NCBI GenBank assembly: GCA_030035585.1
Contig: CM057469.1
Span: 61,335,501-61,399,500 of the forward strand
Length of the DNA: 64,000 nucleotides
Direction: 5' to 3'
Origin: Dugong dugon
Taxonomy: Eukaryota; Chordata; Mammalia; Sirenia; Dugongidae
Shown here: one piece after another, positions 33,216-45,831 of the stretch
Position numbering within the stretch: position 1 is the first letter of the stretch
Layout of the letters: each line of letters opens with the position of its first letter
Notes under the pieces: model-generated
What the model was told of the DNA's origin: nothing
What the model saw: the letters and a program-made list of their open reading frames with translations, nothing else
The model's database searches: none
Made by a program: the position numbers and the translations under genes

Positions 33216-34366
33216 AAAATTCCTGTTTCATTCACAAAGATATCATACACATACCTAAAATGGAATAACTAATCAAACAAGTTATAAATTATAAACTGTT
33301 TCTCTAAAAGAAATAATTTTCAGTAAGGTCTTCTTAACAATTACACAATTTTCTTGCAGAGATATACTTGCTTTATTTTAAAAATAAAGAGAATTTAAAA
33401 CTAATGTGAGATGTTATGGATACATCATCTATGTATAATTCACATACACTTTTTGTATTATTCAATTATGATTGACAGATAAGTGGTGGCTGTGCTTGAG
33501 GTGCACTGGCCAGGAATCAAACCTGGATGAAGGTGAGAGCTAGTCAAAAATGAGCCGGTGTGGAAAAATGGAGGTAGGCTGGGAAGTCTCCAGGCAGAGG
33601 AGCTGTCAAACAGCAGCCACAGTATGGAGGAAGACTTGAGACAGAAAAATTATTAAGATGCTTCTCAGCAGTACAGGTAAAAAAAGACAGGCACCTCAGT
33701 TATAACAGTAAGAACTAAAACAGAGACAGGAAAACATCTATCTGAGCCATCTAGGAAGTATAATCAAGACTTGTGGTGAACTAAGCATTCAGGTAAAATT
33801 TAATTTTCCAGGCTTTCATGACTGGTTGTATGTTAGTGCTATTTCCCAAAACAGACAATACCAGAAGACAAGCAGTTTTTAAAACACGATATATCAATTT
33901 AGGGCATTCCTGATTTGGGGCATTCCTGATACTGGACAGAGATACAAAGACATTCAGTTAAGAAGCAGGAAGTATAGTTTTAGAGCTCTGGATGGAGTTG
34001 TGAGGAAAAGGCAGAAATTTACAAATCATTAATAGATTATTAAAGTCAAAACCTAGAAAGAGGTGAGAAGTGAAAAGAACAAGGAAGAACCCGTGATAAA
34101 ACAGTTTTTAGGTGCAAGTAAAAGAAAGGAAACCTACAAAGGAGAACTGAGAAAGAATGGGCGGGAAATAAACCAAAGGAGAACGTTATAAAAACCAAGA
34201 GAAGGAGGTTTCAAGAAAGATGAGGAGGAGAATCAGAGAAAATAATCCATTAGACTTGGCATGTGATGAAGTCGTCAGAAACTTTAAAAGGGGTAGTTTT
34301 AGCGGAGCATCAGGGCAGAAGAAAGGCAGCAGGAAGTTGATGAATAAATGAGGGAAGACAGCCCAA
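33216..34366 (+). repeat. Unassigned DNA ending in an ancient repeat that hosts element D
   Basis: 33216-33500 is unassigned. 33540-34366 has the purine-rich pattern of the same unnamed ancient repeat seen at 20800-21500 ('gtttcaagaaagatgagga', 'catcagggcagaagaaagg'). L1 element D inserted in it: the sequence continues at 56548-56720 after the nest. Low confidence in the family, moderate in the continuity. Confidence 0.45.
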
Positions 34367-35079
34367 GAATAAATGAGGGCTTAGTGACACACACCATGCC
34401 ATAACCCTACAGCAAAGAACAGAGAAAGCAAGTGAAACAGACACCGAAGACAATCTAGGGACCTAGAACAGCAAAAAGAAGGAGGAAGAATTAGATAAAA
34501 CATTGAATGGAAGGAGAAACTGAATGAAATAGCAAATGAGGAGATTTACAGATTGTAGGCACCCTGCAAGCCAGCCTGGCACAGCATGGCCATCTTGAGA
34601 CAAAGTGAGCAGTATTCCTGGGTAAGGAGCACACGAAGGCAACTTCACAGAATTCCCAATAGGAGACAAAGATACTGTGTAGACAAACCTGGAGCAAAGC
34701 ATGGTCAGCAGAATATGAATGCATCTCAGGAAGGAAAGCGTAGGAAGGCGGGCAAGAGCCCCGAGGACCCAGTCAACCACAGAGCAAGAAGCAAGCCAGA
34801 AAACAGGGACAGAACTACTCACCAGCAGCAGTCCCTGATCATTTGGGTGGGTGGCGCTCACAGACTAGAGAATACATAGAGTGGCAGCTGGAGATCCCCC
34901 ACCCAACTGGACTCAGGACACTCCTCCCCTTTCCTCACATTTGATAGGGGCCAGGCACTGATCGCTGGCTGCACACTATGGGAAGTACCCCAGCACTCGC
35001 AGCAGAGACCAAGGGAGTACACTTGCACCTTCCATGCCTGCCTTCCAGGTGACCAGCGCTGTGCCCCGCTCACCTTGCT

Positions 35080-35600
35080 CATGACAGACAATGCACACAC
35101 ACCCCCGCCTACACAGCAACCAGCAGTACACACCCCCACCAGCCACCCCCCAGCCCAGAGATCCGCAGCACTCCCTCCCCTCACCACCAGACCAGCAACC
35201 AGTGGAGCATGATGCCCTGGAGCCCCACCTCACTGACCACTCACCCTGCACTCCCAGCAATCAACAGCAGCATATGCCCTGTGCAGACAGACTGGCTCCT
35301 GGAAGTACAGGTCCACCCTCCCCCTGCAGCCCCTGATGCACCACCCACCCAGCAACCAGTGGCAGGTGCTACTGCACCTTCAAACCAGTGACCAAAGGTG
35401 CAAGCTCTCCCTCTTCCCCCAACCAGCAACTGGCAGTGCAAGCTCTCATACCACCACCTGGTGACCAGTGAACTGTGCACCCCTGACCCAATCACCCAGG
35501 AACTGGCAGCACACACATAGAGCCCAACCCGGTGACCAGTGAGAATGCTCCCTGCACCCAGGCCCAGTAACTGGCCAGAGAAACATCACCTCATCAGCAA
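35080..35600. repeat. C-rich degenerate minisatellite in the D 5' UTR
   Basis: Irregular copies of a 'ccagcaaccagtggcag'-like core, spaced about 45-65 bases apart, rich in C on the plus strand and poor in G runs. It is the same kind of array as in B (36450-37590). Overlapping open frames on both strands result from the lack of stops in this composition and are not genes. Confidence 0.75.
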
Positions 35601-35799
35601 CACCAGTCATATCCTGACAGGCGCCATCTACACCTCTGCCAAATGACGAGCATGAGATAGTAGTGCCATCATCCATCATCCACCAGCTGCAATGTCACAC
35701 ATCCTACACCAAAACAGTTTCTACAGGCTGAGTGCACTTGCACTGAAACCCCTTGATCCTACACCACCAACAGAGATACCAATTAATGCACGTATAGTG

Positions 35800-36081
35800 G
35801 GACTACATCATCCATTTGAATAGCACTCCCTCACAGCAGATACAGAGATGTATGGTTTCACTATTATAAAAAGACAAGAATAGATGTATGCACAGAAACA
35901 ACATTCTTTGGTGGTTATCAGGGATGGGAAGGGGAAGCAGGAAGAATCACTTTCTATGCCAGCAGGGTTTCCATTCTAGGTAGTAGACACCTGTTATTTT
36001 GAGCAACGGGAAAGGCAATAACTAATGTGGGTGAATTCTACACAACCTGACCAAGGTAAATGAAGACACTAAGAAATACAC
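35800..36081 (+). other. 3' UTR of element D, first part
   Basis: 'actattataaaaagacaag', 'attctttggtggttatcagg' and 'gggaaaggcaataactaat' align with the start of the 3' UTR of B at 45215-45370. L1 homology may reach back to about 35770. The change from 5' UTR to 3' UTR therefore lies between about 35700 and 35850. Confidence 0.75.
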
Positions 36082-36449
36082 AAGAATAAGGACAATTTTG
36101 GGAGTGGCAGTCCAAGACTGCCATGTAGTCAGACATCTCATAATGTCCCACTTCAACAAAGACCTGAGAAAACAAGTGAAATGGATACACATGACAATTT
36201 TGGAACCCTGAGCATCAAAGGCAAGGCTGAAGATGAAGAATTGAACTGAGTGCCAAATGGAAGAAGATGCTGTACAAAAAGTATAGACACAGAATACGTA
36301 TCGCCAGCACCCTGCTAGCCAAACCTGCACAGCGTAGTCACATTGAAACAAAGCAAGCAGTGTTTCTAGCCAAAATCTTATCACCTGGTGCAGCCAAACA
36401 GGAGCAACCCTGAACCCATGTCCAGGGCCAGCCAAGAGGGCTCCCCACC

Positions 36450-37590
36450 CTGTCAAAGTTAAGTGCACTCACCTCGCCCACTGTACCACACCCAGCCCCT
36501 TCTGCCACAGGCCCATGGACCTGCACTGCCTCTTCTACCTCCCTCACCAATCCCCCCTGCACAAGATCTCAGTCCAGCGGCACCCAATACCTGACCTCTG
36601 AACTGAGGCCCACAGACCAGCAGTGCCCACTCCTTCATACAGACACTCGCGACAGGGACTCAACCAGCGTTGCCTCCTCTTCCTTGCCGGGAGACTGTGG
36701 TCTGGTGGCACACCCTCTTCCGTCCACCCACCCATGCAGAGGGGCACAGAGACCAGCAGCACCTGCTCCTAAGCCCAGCCACCCAAGCTGGGACCCATGT
36801 ACTGGCAGCATCCACTTTTCCACCTGGTCACCAGTGCCAGCGACCTAGGGATGGGCGGCACTCCCTTTTCCACACAGCCAACTGTGTCAGGGGCCCAAGG
36901 ACTTACGGTGCCTGCTCCTAGGCCCAGCAGCCAACAACACTGGTGTCCCATGGACTAGTGGCACGTGCTGCTTTGCCCAGCCACTGGCAGAGTAAGCCCA
37001 TGAACTGGAGGTGACTGCTCCTATGCACAGCCACCCACACTAGAGACCCGCAAACCAGTAGTATCTCCATATCCCTCCAATCATCTGTGCCAAGGTCCCA
37101 TGGACCAGCAGCACAGCCTCTCCGACTTTGCTCTAGCTAACAGGGGCACACCCTCTTAGTGGGCACCTGTGGACTGGCAGCACCCTGCCTACCTCGCCCC
37201 TCACAATACCCCCCTGAAACCAGAGGCTTGTGCCTGCTCTGACCATCCCCGCGCATCCCTGCACACCCAGGACCATTGGTGAAAGTTTTCGTACCACTCA
37301 CCTTGTGACCAACAACCTGGTACCCTCTCCCTGACCACCTGGCAACCAGAAGTGCACACACTCAACACCCAGCCCAGCAACCAGTAAGAATGCTCTCTGC
37401 ATCCATGTCCAGGTGACCAGCCAGACAAACACATCAACTCACCAGCAATGCCAGCTACCTCCTCAGCTGCCCCACAAGTGCAGCGAACAGAGACCCATGC
37501 TCACACACCAAGCCACTGCCCTGCCCACCCAGAGACAACTGGTGAGAGCTCCAGTGAGGTCAGACTAGTGAACAGAGCAGCATGCATGCC
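36450..37590. repeat. C-rich degenerate minisatellite in the B 5' UTR
   Basis: About 1.1 kb of irregular repeats with a 'cccatggaccagcagcacctg'-related core spaced roughly 60-75 bases apart, C-rich on the coding strand. It occupies most of the L1 5' UTR of B. Open frames at 36022-36468, 36544-36762, 36635-36823, 36670-36921, 37137-37361 and 37201-37437 are by-products of the composition. Confidence 0.78.
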
Positions 37591-37609
37591 CCGCCTACTG
37601 AGATATATC

Positions 37610-38720
37610 AAAGCAAGAAAAAACAAAGAATCAGGATATGACAAACAAATATACAGTAAATAAATACAATGATACCTTAATGCCTCAGAGACAATAGACA
37701 ATATCAAATCACATAAAGAAGCAGGATAAAATGGCTCCAGTGACTAAAATAAAGAACCAGAAAATCTTCTAGAGTAAGAAATGGTAATGGAAATACCTGA
37801 CAAGGAATTCAAAAGACTAATATATAGGTTGTCCAAGAGATCAAGAAAAACTCAGACAAAACTAAGGAAAACAGAGACAAATTGGAAGAAAACACACACA
37901 AAGCAATAGAAGAATTCAGGAGAACAATATAAGAATAAAATGACAAAATAAATAAACAAGCAGAAACCATACAAAAACAGCAACTAGAAACCCAAAAGAT
38001 TGGCAATAAAATCTCAGAAATAGACAATGCAAAAGAAAGTCTTGGAGCAGAATTCAATCAGTAGAAGACAGAATGTGTCAAATAGAAGACAAATCCCATG
38101 AAACCACTTTATTTGAGAATAACTCAGAAAAAAATATAAAGAAAGCCTAAAAATTATGTAGGACACTCTCAAGAGGAAAAATGCACGCATGATCGGAATT
38201 CCAAAACAGGTGGAGGCAAAAAAAAAAGAGAGAGAGAGAGAGAGACAACTGTCAAAGATTTGCTGGCAGAAAATTTCTCTAATATCTTGAAAGACGAGAA
38301 GATATCCATCCAAGAAGCTCAATAAACCCCATACAGGATAGACCCCAAAAGAAAGTCACCAAGACATATCATGATCAAACCTGCCAAAACCAAAGACAAA
38401 GAAAGAATCCTGAGTGCAGCTCAAGAAAAATAAAAAGTCAGCTACAAAGAGGAACCAATAAGATTAACCTCATTACCTGGCAGAAACCATGCTGGCAAGA
38501 AGGCAATGGGATGAAATATATAAAAACTTGAAAGAAAAAACTGTCAACCAAGAATTCTATATCCAGAAAAACTGTCTTTCAAATACAACGGCAAAATTCA
38601 GACATTTACAGAGAAACAGAAATTAGGAAATTTGTAAAAACCAGACCAACATTACAAGAAATATTAAAAGGAGTCGTTCGGACAGAGAACAAACAACATC
38701 AGACAACAGCCTGAGATTAG
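37610..38720 (+). pseudogene. L1 ORF1 of element B, decayed
   Basis: ORF1 would encode the RNA-binding trimer protein of the L1 particle. Here an A-rich coiled-coil-coding section (37730-38060) and the C-terminal RNA-binding part (38260-38690, parallel to 48000-48480 of A) are recognisable, but stops and frameshifts break every frame. A (GA)n expansion at 38228-38247 sits between the two halves. The start is not defined, because the first Met region is damaged. Confidence 0.75.
38228..38247. repeat. (GA)n microsatellite within the ORF1 relic
   Basis: About ten GA units following an A-run, in the section of ORF1 where A has 'cgtgagtgattggggttcc'-type sequence. It helps to break the frame. Confidence 0.88.
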
Positions 38721-39556
38721 GACAAAAGACAGTATCAACAAGATACCAACCCAGATAAGGAAGTCTCAAAAAATAAAACCAAGCTAAAAGACTGAAAACA
38801 AGGAACTGGAGGCATTAATCTGTAAATGACTACCATGTCCAAACAAAAAAGGGAATAAATAGCGTAGTTATAGAACTTTCATACGGAGAGGAAGTCAAGA
38901 CGCTATCAAGAAATAAAAGACCACTTTAAATGTAGGAAGATAAAAGTAAATTTCAACGTAACCAGAAAGTTAACAAACCTACTCATCAAAAGAAAAAAAT
39001 AAAAACTTAGTAAACACAAAATAAACAACAATGAAAGAAATGAAAAGAAAATCCTCAAACAAAAAGAAGTCAGCACAGAAAATAAAGTGAAACAAAGAAA
39101 CTGTCAACACCACAAAAAAAGCACAACAAAATGACAGCTGTGACTCATACTTATCAATAATCACACTAAATGCAAATTTGGCTTAAATACACCAGTAAAG
39201 AAACAGAGTGGCAGAATGGATTTAAAAAAAAAAAAAACCACAACCCATCAATATGCGGTCTACAAGAGACACACCTTAGACACAAAGACATAAACTAAAA
39301 CTTCAAGGATGTAAAAAAACATATCAAATAAGCAATAATCAAAAATGAACAAGAGTGGCAACAGTAATCTCTGATAAAATACGCTTTAAGGCAAAATCCA
39401 TCGTAAGAGAAAAGGAAGGACATTAAGTAATGACTAAAGGGTAAATTCACCAAGAGGACATAACCATAATAAATATATCTGCAACAATAACAGGGATTCA
39501 AAATACATAAAACAAACTCTAACAGCATTGAATGGAGAAATAGGCAGCTCCACAGT

Positions 39557-39578
39557 TTCATGAGGGATATTGGTCTGT
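39557..39578. repeat. Inverted 22-bp patch copied from 40060-40081
   Basis: These 22 bases are the exact reverse complement of 40060-40081 in the same ORF2, and the match continues imperfectly to about 39589. In A the equivalent place has unrelated ORF2 sequence ('ccataatagtaggaaactt'). It is therefore an inverted, locally templated replacement within B. Confidence 0.88.
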
Positions 39579-40275
39579 TATTTTATTTTGTGTGTGTTGA
39601 ACACACCACTTTTGATGAAGGAGAGAACAAGAAAGAATCTCAATAAAGACACAGGGGATCTAAATGCCACAATCAATCAACTATATAGACATATACAGAA
39701 CTCTCCACTCAACAGCAATAAAGTATATATTCTTTTCCAACGCACATGTATCATTCTCCAGAATAGACCACATTTTAGACCACAAGGCAAGCCTCAATAA
39801 AATCCAAAACACTGAAATAATACAAAGCATTTTCGCTGATCACGACACCATGAAAGTAGAAATAAACTTCTAACAAAAAAAACTCTGCCCTGGACAGCTT
39901 CACTGGAGAATTCTACCAAACATTCAGAGAAGAATGATCACCAATACTATTCAAACTATATGGCAGTGTAGAAAAAGAAGAAATAATCACGAATTCATTC
40001 TATGACACAGCATAACCCTGACACCAAAGCCAGGCAAAGTACCACCAAAAAACAAAACTACAGACCAATATCCCTCATGAATATAGATGCAAAAATTCTC
40101 AACAAAATTCTAGCCAATAGATTCAACAGCATGTCAAAATAATGATACATCATGACCAAGTAGGGTTCATGCCAGATATGCAAGGATGGATCAACATTTA
40201 GAAAATCAATAACGCAATACACCACATAAATAAAACAGAACAATCACACGATCGTCACAACAGATGCAGGAAAGG

Positions 40276-43075
40276 TATGTTTTTTCCTTTTTTTTTCTTA
40301 TTGTACTTTAGGTGAAGGTTTACAGAACAAATAGTTTCTCGTTAAACAGTCAGTACACATATTGTTTTATGACATTGGTTAACAACCCCACGACATGTCA
40401 ACCCTCTCTATTCTCGACCTTTTTTTTTTTTTTTCTTTTTTGGTGAAAATCTACATAGCCAAGGATACACCATTTCAAAAATTTCTACATGCACAACTCA
40501 CTGACATTGATTACGATCTTTCAGTTGTGCTGCTATTCTCACTTTAGATGAAGGTTTACAAAACCAGTTTCTCATTAAACATTTAGTACACATGTTGCCC
40601 TATGACAATGGTTAACAAGCCCACTACATGTCAACACTGTCCTTACTCAACCTTGGGTTCCCTATCACCAGCTTTCCTGTCCCCTTCTGCCTTCTAGTCT
40701 TTGTTCCTGGACTGCTGTGCCCCATTAGTCCCATTTTGTTTTATGGGGCTATCCAACCCCAGCTAAATGGTGAATCTTGGCAGTGACTTCACCACTGAGC
40801 AATAAGGGTGTCCGGGGGCCATAATCTCGGGGTTTCCCCAGTCTCTTTGAGGCCAGTAAATCTGGTCTTTTTTGTGTGTGTTAGAATTTTGTTTTGCATC
40901 CTTCTCCAGCTCTGTCCAGAACCCTCCGTTGTGATCCCGGTCAGAGCATTCAGTGGCGGTAGCCGGACACCATCTAGCTGTACTGGACTCAGTCTGGTGG
41001 AGGCCGTGGTAGCTGTGGTCCATTAGTCCTTTGGACTAATCTTTTCCTTGTAACCTGTTCTCTTCATTCTCCCTTGCTCCCAAAGGGATGAGACCAGTGG
41101 AGTATCTTAGATGGCCGCTCACAGGCTTTTAATACCACAGACACTACTCACCAAGGTAGAATGTAGAACATTGTCTTTATCAACTGTGTTATGCCAATTG
41201 AGCTAGATGTTCCCTGAGACCATGGTCCCCATAGCCCTCCGCCCAGCAATTCAGTCCCTCAGGAAGTTTGGATGTGTCTATGGAGCTTCCATGACCTTTC
41301 CTTGTACAAGTTGTGCTGGCTTCCCCAGTATTGTGTACTGTCTCACTCTTCACCAAAGATACTACTTATCTATTGTCCATTTATTATTTCCCCCCACCCC
41401 TCCCATCTCTAATAACCAACAAAGATTGTTACTTTTTGTGTGTAAACCTTTTCATGTGTTTTTATAATAGAGATCTCATACGATATTTGTCCTTTTGTGA
41501 TTAAGTTATTTCACTCCGCATAATGTCCTCCAGTTTCATCCATGCTATGAGATGCTTCACAGATTCATGATTGTTCTTTCTTGTTGCGTACTGCATTCTG
41601 CGTAAGTACCATAGTTTGTTTATCCATTCATCTGTTGATGGGCATGTAGGTTGTTTCCATCTTTTTGCTATTGTGAACAATGCTGCCATGATCATAGGTG
41701 TGCATATGTCTATTCATGTGATGGCTCTTATTTCTCTAGGATATATTCTTAGAAGTGGGATTGCTAGATCATATGGTATTTCTATTTTTAGCTTTCTAAG
41801 GAAGCACCATATCATTTTCCAAAATGGTTGTATCATTTTGCGTTCCCACCAGTAGTGCATAAGAGCTCCAATCTGCCCACAGCCTCTCCAACATTTGTTA
41901 TTTCTTGGTGTTTTCGTTTCATGCCAGTAATGCCGAGGTGAGATGGCATCTCATTGTGGTTTTAATTTGCATTTCTCTAATGGCCAGTGAACGCGAGCAT
42001 TTCCTCATGCGTCTGTTGGCTGCTTCAATGTCTTCTTTAGTGAAGTGTCTGTACATTTCCTTTGCCCATTTTTTAATAGGATTGTTTGTCTTTTTGTTGT
42101 AGAGGTGTTGGATTTTCTTGTAGATTATGGAGATCAGACCTTTGTCTGACTTGAACTGTCCAAAAATTTTTTCCCAGTCTGTAGGTTCTCTTTTTACTCT
42201 TTTGGTGAAGCCTTTTGAAGAGCATAGGTGTTTGATTTTTAGAAGATCCCAGTTATCTAGCTTATCTTCTAGGGTTTGTGTGTTGATGGTTATGGTTTGT
42301 ATTCTGTTAATGTCACTTATTAGGGCCTGTAGCGTTGGTCCTAATTTTTCTTATATGAACTTTGTAGTTTTTTGCTTTATATTTAGGCCTTTGAACCATT
42401 TTGAATTAGTTTTTGTATATGGCATGAGGTATAGGTCCTGTTTCATTTTTTTGCAGATGGATATCCAGTTTTGCCAGCACCGTTTGTTAAAAAGAATGTC
42501 TCTTCCCCATTTGAAGGACTTTTGGCCTATGTTGAAGATCAGGTGACCGTAGGTGGATGGACTTACAGCTGGGTTCTCAATTCTGTGTCATTGGTCGGTG
42601 TATCTGTCACTGTACCTGTACCAGGCTGTTTTAACTACTGTACCTGTATAGTAGGTCCCAAGGTCAGGTAGTGTAAGTCCTCCAACTTTATTCTTCTTCT
42701 TCAATAGCGCTTTACTTATTCAGGGCTTCTTCCATTTCCATATAAAGTTAATGATTAGTTTTTCCATCTTTTGAACAATGTTGTTGGTATTTGGATCAGG
42801 ATTGCATTGTATTTGTAAATTGCTTTAGGTAGATAGGGTGAGTCTACCTATCCATGAGCATGGTATGTTTTTCCATTTATTTAGACCCCTTTGGGTTTCT
42901 TGTAGTAGTGTTTTGTAGTTTTCTTTGTATAGGTCTTTTATATCCGTGGTTAGATTTATTCCTAAGTATTTTATTTTTTTAGGGGTATTATATATGGTAT
43001 TGTTTTCCTGATTTCCCTTTCATCATTCTCTTTATTGGTGTATAGGAATCCAACTGATTTTTTTGTTTATCTTGT
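40276..43075 (-). mobile_element. L1 element C, minus strand, 5'-truncated, in ORF2 of B
   Basis: TSD 'atgcaggaaagg' at 40264-40275 and 43076-43087 is exact. On the minus strand it holds the ORF2 part after the reverse-transcriptase core (about 43075 down to 41570), then the 3' UTR with the stacked-end arrangement (complement A-tracts near 40285-40300 and 40420-40440). The many plus-strand frames at 41207-42671 are antisense shadows of this ORF2. C belongs to the young subfamily, like A. Confidence 0.92.
41570..43075 (-). pseudogene. L1 ORF2 C-terminal fragment of element C
   Basis: Read on the minus strand it encodes the section after the RT catalytic box through the Cys/His-rich end of ORF2, matching 51090-52590 of A. 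Frameshifts and stops are present and the N-terminal two-thirds were never inserted, so it cannot encode an active protein. Confidence 0.85.
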
Positions 43076-44572
43076 ATGCAGGAAAGGCGTCTGATAAAGT
43101 CCAACACCCATTCCTGATAAAAACTCTCAGCAAAGTAGGAATAGAAGGGAAATTCAACATAAAAAAAGAGCATTTATACAAAACCAACAGCCAACATTAT
43201 TTTCAATGGAGAAAGACTGAAAGCATTCTCCTTGATAACAGGAACCAGAAAAGGATGCTCATTATCAAAACTCTTATTCATCATTGTACTGGAAGTCCTA
43301 GCTAGAGCAATAAGGCAAGAAAAGGAGACAAAGGACATTCAAGTTGCTAACAAGGAAGTAAAATTATCCCTATTAACAAACGATATGGTCCTATAGGTAG
43401 AAATTCCAAAAATTCCACAAGAAAGCTACTGAAACTAACAGAAGGATTTAGCAAAGTAGCTGGATACAAGATCAACATACAAAAATCAGTTGGTTTCCTC
43501 TATGAAAACAAAGAAAACTTCGAAAAATTAACCAGGAAAACAATACCATTTACAACAGTCCCCCAAAAGATAAAATACATAGGAATAAATCTAACCACGG
43601 AAGTGAAAGACCTATACAAAAACAAAAACTACAAAACAATACTGCAAGAAAGCAAAACAGACCTACATAAAGAGAAAAACATACCATGTTCTTGGATAGG
43701 AAGACAACATTATGAAAATGTCAATACTACCCAGAATGGTCTATAAATATAATACAATCCCAATCCAAATACAGCAGCATTCTTAAACAAGATGGAAAAA
43801 CTAATCACCAACTATATAAGGAAAAGAAAGAGGTCCTGGATAAATAAAGCATTATTGAAGAACAACCAAGTAGGAGGCCTCACACTACCTGATGTCAGAA
43901 ACTACTATACAGCAACGTTAGTCAAAACAGCCTGGTACTGGTACAACAATAGGCACACTGACCAATGAAACAGAATTGAGAACCCAGAAATAAATCCATC
44001 ATGGGCAGCTGATCTTCAACAAAGGGCTAAATTATGTTAAATGGGGAAGAGACAGTCTCTTTAACAAATGGTGCTGGCAAAACTGAATGTCTATCTCTAG
44101 AAAAATAAAACTGTACCAACACCTCACACTATACACAAAAACTAACTCAAAATGGATCAGACCTAAATGTAAAACCTAAAACTATAAAGAAGATGATGTT
44201 AAATAAAAGAGACAATGCTGGGGGCCCTAATATATGGCATAAATAGAATAAGAAACATCACTAAAAATGAGCAAATGGTAGAAGATGAACTAGATTAATG
44301 GAACCTCCTAAAAATTAAATGCTTAATATTCACCAAAAGACTTCTCGAAAAAAGTAAAAAGAGAATCTACAGACTGGAGGGAAAAAAATTGGCTACGACA
44401 TGTATGACAAGGGTCTAAGCTCTAAAATTATAGAAAACATCAATATCTGAACAGCAAAAAGAAACGATCCAATTAAAAAACGGGCAAAGGACATAAACAG
44501 ATGCTTCACCAAGGAAGATATTCAGGCATCTAACAAACACATGAAGAAATGCTCACGATCATTAGGCATTAG

Positions 44573-44715
44573 CTCGTTGCTGTCGAGTTGATTCCAACTT
44601 ATAGTGACCCAACAGGACAGAGTAGAACTGCCCCATTGGGTTTCCAAGAAGTGGCTGGTAGATTTGAACTGCTGACCTTTTGGTTAGCAGCCAAGCTCTT
44701 AACCACTGTGCTCCT
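44573..44715 (-). mobile_element. Short AfroSINE with 12-bp TSD in ORF2 of B
   Basis: 'attaggcattag' (44561-44572) and 'attagccattag' (44716-44727) flank it, with one mismatch. The copy lacks the long tail. L1 ORF2 sequence continues without loss on both sides, as shown by comparison with 52195-52215 of A. The nominal frame at 44588-44911 is a SINE/L1 fusion artefact. Confidence 0.9.
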
Positions 44716-45831
44716 ATTAGCCATTAGAGAAGGGCAAATAAAAACCACAATAAAATATCATCTTACCCCAACAATAATGTCACTAATCGAAAAGAAAATA
44801 ACAAATGTTGGCGAGGTTCTGGGGAGACCAGAACTCCTATACATTGCTGGTGGGAATATAAAACGGTATAGCCACTATGAAAAGCTGTATGGTGTTTCCT
44901 TAAAAAGCTAGAAATGGAAATACCTTATAATCCAGCAATACCACTCCTAGATACATACCCTAAAGAAATAAGAGCCGTGGCACAAATAGACATATACACA
45001 GCTATGTTCATTGCAGCATTATTCACAATAGCAAAAGGATAGAAACAACCTAAGTGCCCCTCAATGGATGAATGTATAAACAAACTGTGGTACATACATA
45101 CAGTGGAATACTACGTAATAATAAAGATTAATGATGAATCTGCTAAATATCTCACAACATGGAAAAATTTGAAAGACTTTACACTGAGTGAAGTCAATCC
45201 ATTACAAAAGGAAAAATATTGTATGAGACCACTACTATAATAAAAGCAAAAGGTTATACAAAGAAGAAAAAAAAAAACTTCAATGTTACCAGGGAGAGGA
45301 GGAGAAGGGAGGGAAAATTACTAACTAGCTAGAAGACACGTTAATATTGGTAAAGGGAAAGGCAACACACAATATGGGGAAGCCAGCACAACATGATCAA
45401 GGCAAAAGAAGACACAGATAGGAATGCAAGAATAAAGCGCAACTACAGTAATTACCATAACATAGAAAATCCTGCAACAATAGTATTAACAATAATTTAC
45501 AAATGAATACACAGGCAAATAGGTATGCTAAAGAGATGTGGGAGTGTAAGGGAGCATACCCACCTTCAGATAGGTTTGGTTGTGGATATTCCCACATACG
45601 TAATTGTAGGTGCTGCATGTATATTAATACACACAATAGAGCACACAAGGGGCACAGTAACAGAAACTTCTTAAAATAACCAAACACCTTGCAGGACAAA
45701 GTTCTTAGGCTTGAAGGCACAGGACCATAGACTAGGGGGAAATCTATGTCAATTGGCACAACATAGTTCATAAAGACAATGTTCCACATCCCACTTTGGT
45801 GAGTAGCATCTGGGTCTTAAAAGCTTGTGAG

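Larger units (their letters stand above)
39131..45120 (+). pseudogene. L1 ORF2 of element B, interrupted and internally deleted
   Basis: ORF2 (endonuclease plus reverse transcriptase) starts at the ATG at 39131, as in A at 48908. The endonuclease part reaches about 39868 and then jumps straight to the start of the RT domain at about 39880, so roughly 690 bases present in A (49605-50288) are missing. C splits the RT domain at 40276-43075. The RT catalytic box, FADD in A, reads L-T-N-D here (about 43372-43387), so the first aspartate is lost. An AfroSINE cuts the C-terminal part at 44573-44715. Stops are frequent. Confidence 0.85.

Noticed and set aside
34463-35679. Several 70-132-codon frames on both strands
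   Set aside because: They overlap in multiple phases in the stop-poor L1 D 5' UTR.
35080-37590. Regularly spaced repeats suggesting a CRISPR-like array or a repeat protein gene
   Set aside because: The units are imperfect, spacing varies and the context is an L1 5' UTR in a mammalian genome. It is a minisatellite.
41207-42671. Series of plus-strand open frames with similar peptides to those at 166-348, 1625-2017 and 52078-52506
   Set aside because: All are antisense readings of L1 ORF2 and 3' UTR. They recur because the L1 recurs, not because of a protein family.
44588-44911. 107-codon plus frame
   Set aside because: Artefact of an AfroSINE joined to L1 ORF2 remnants.
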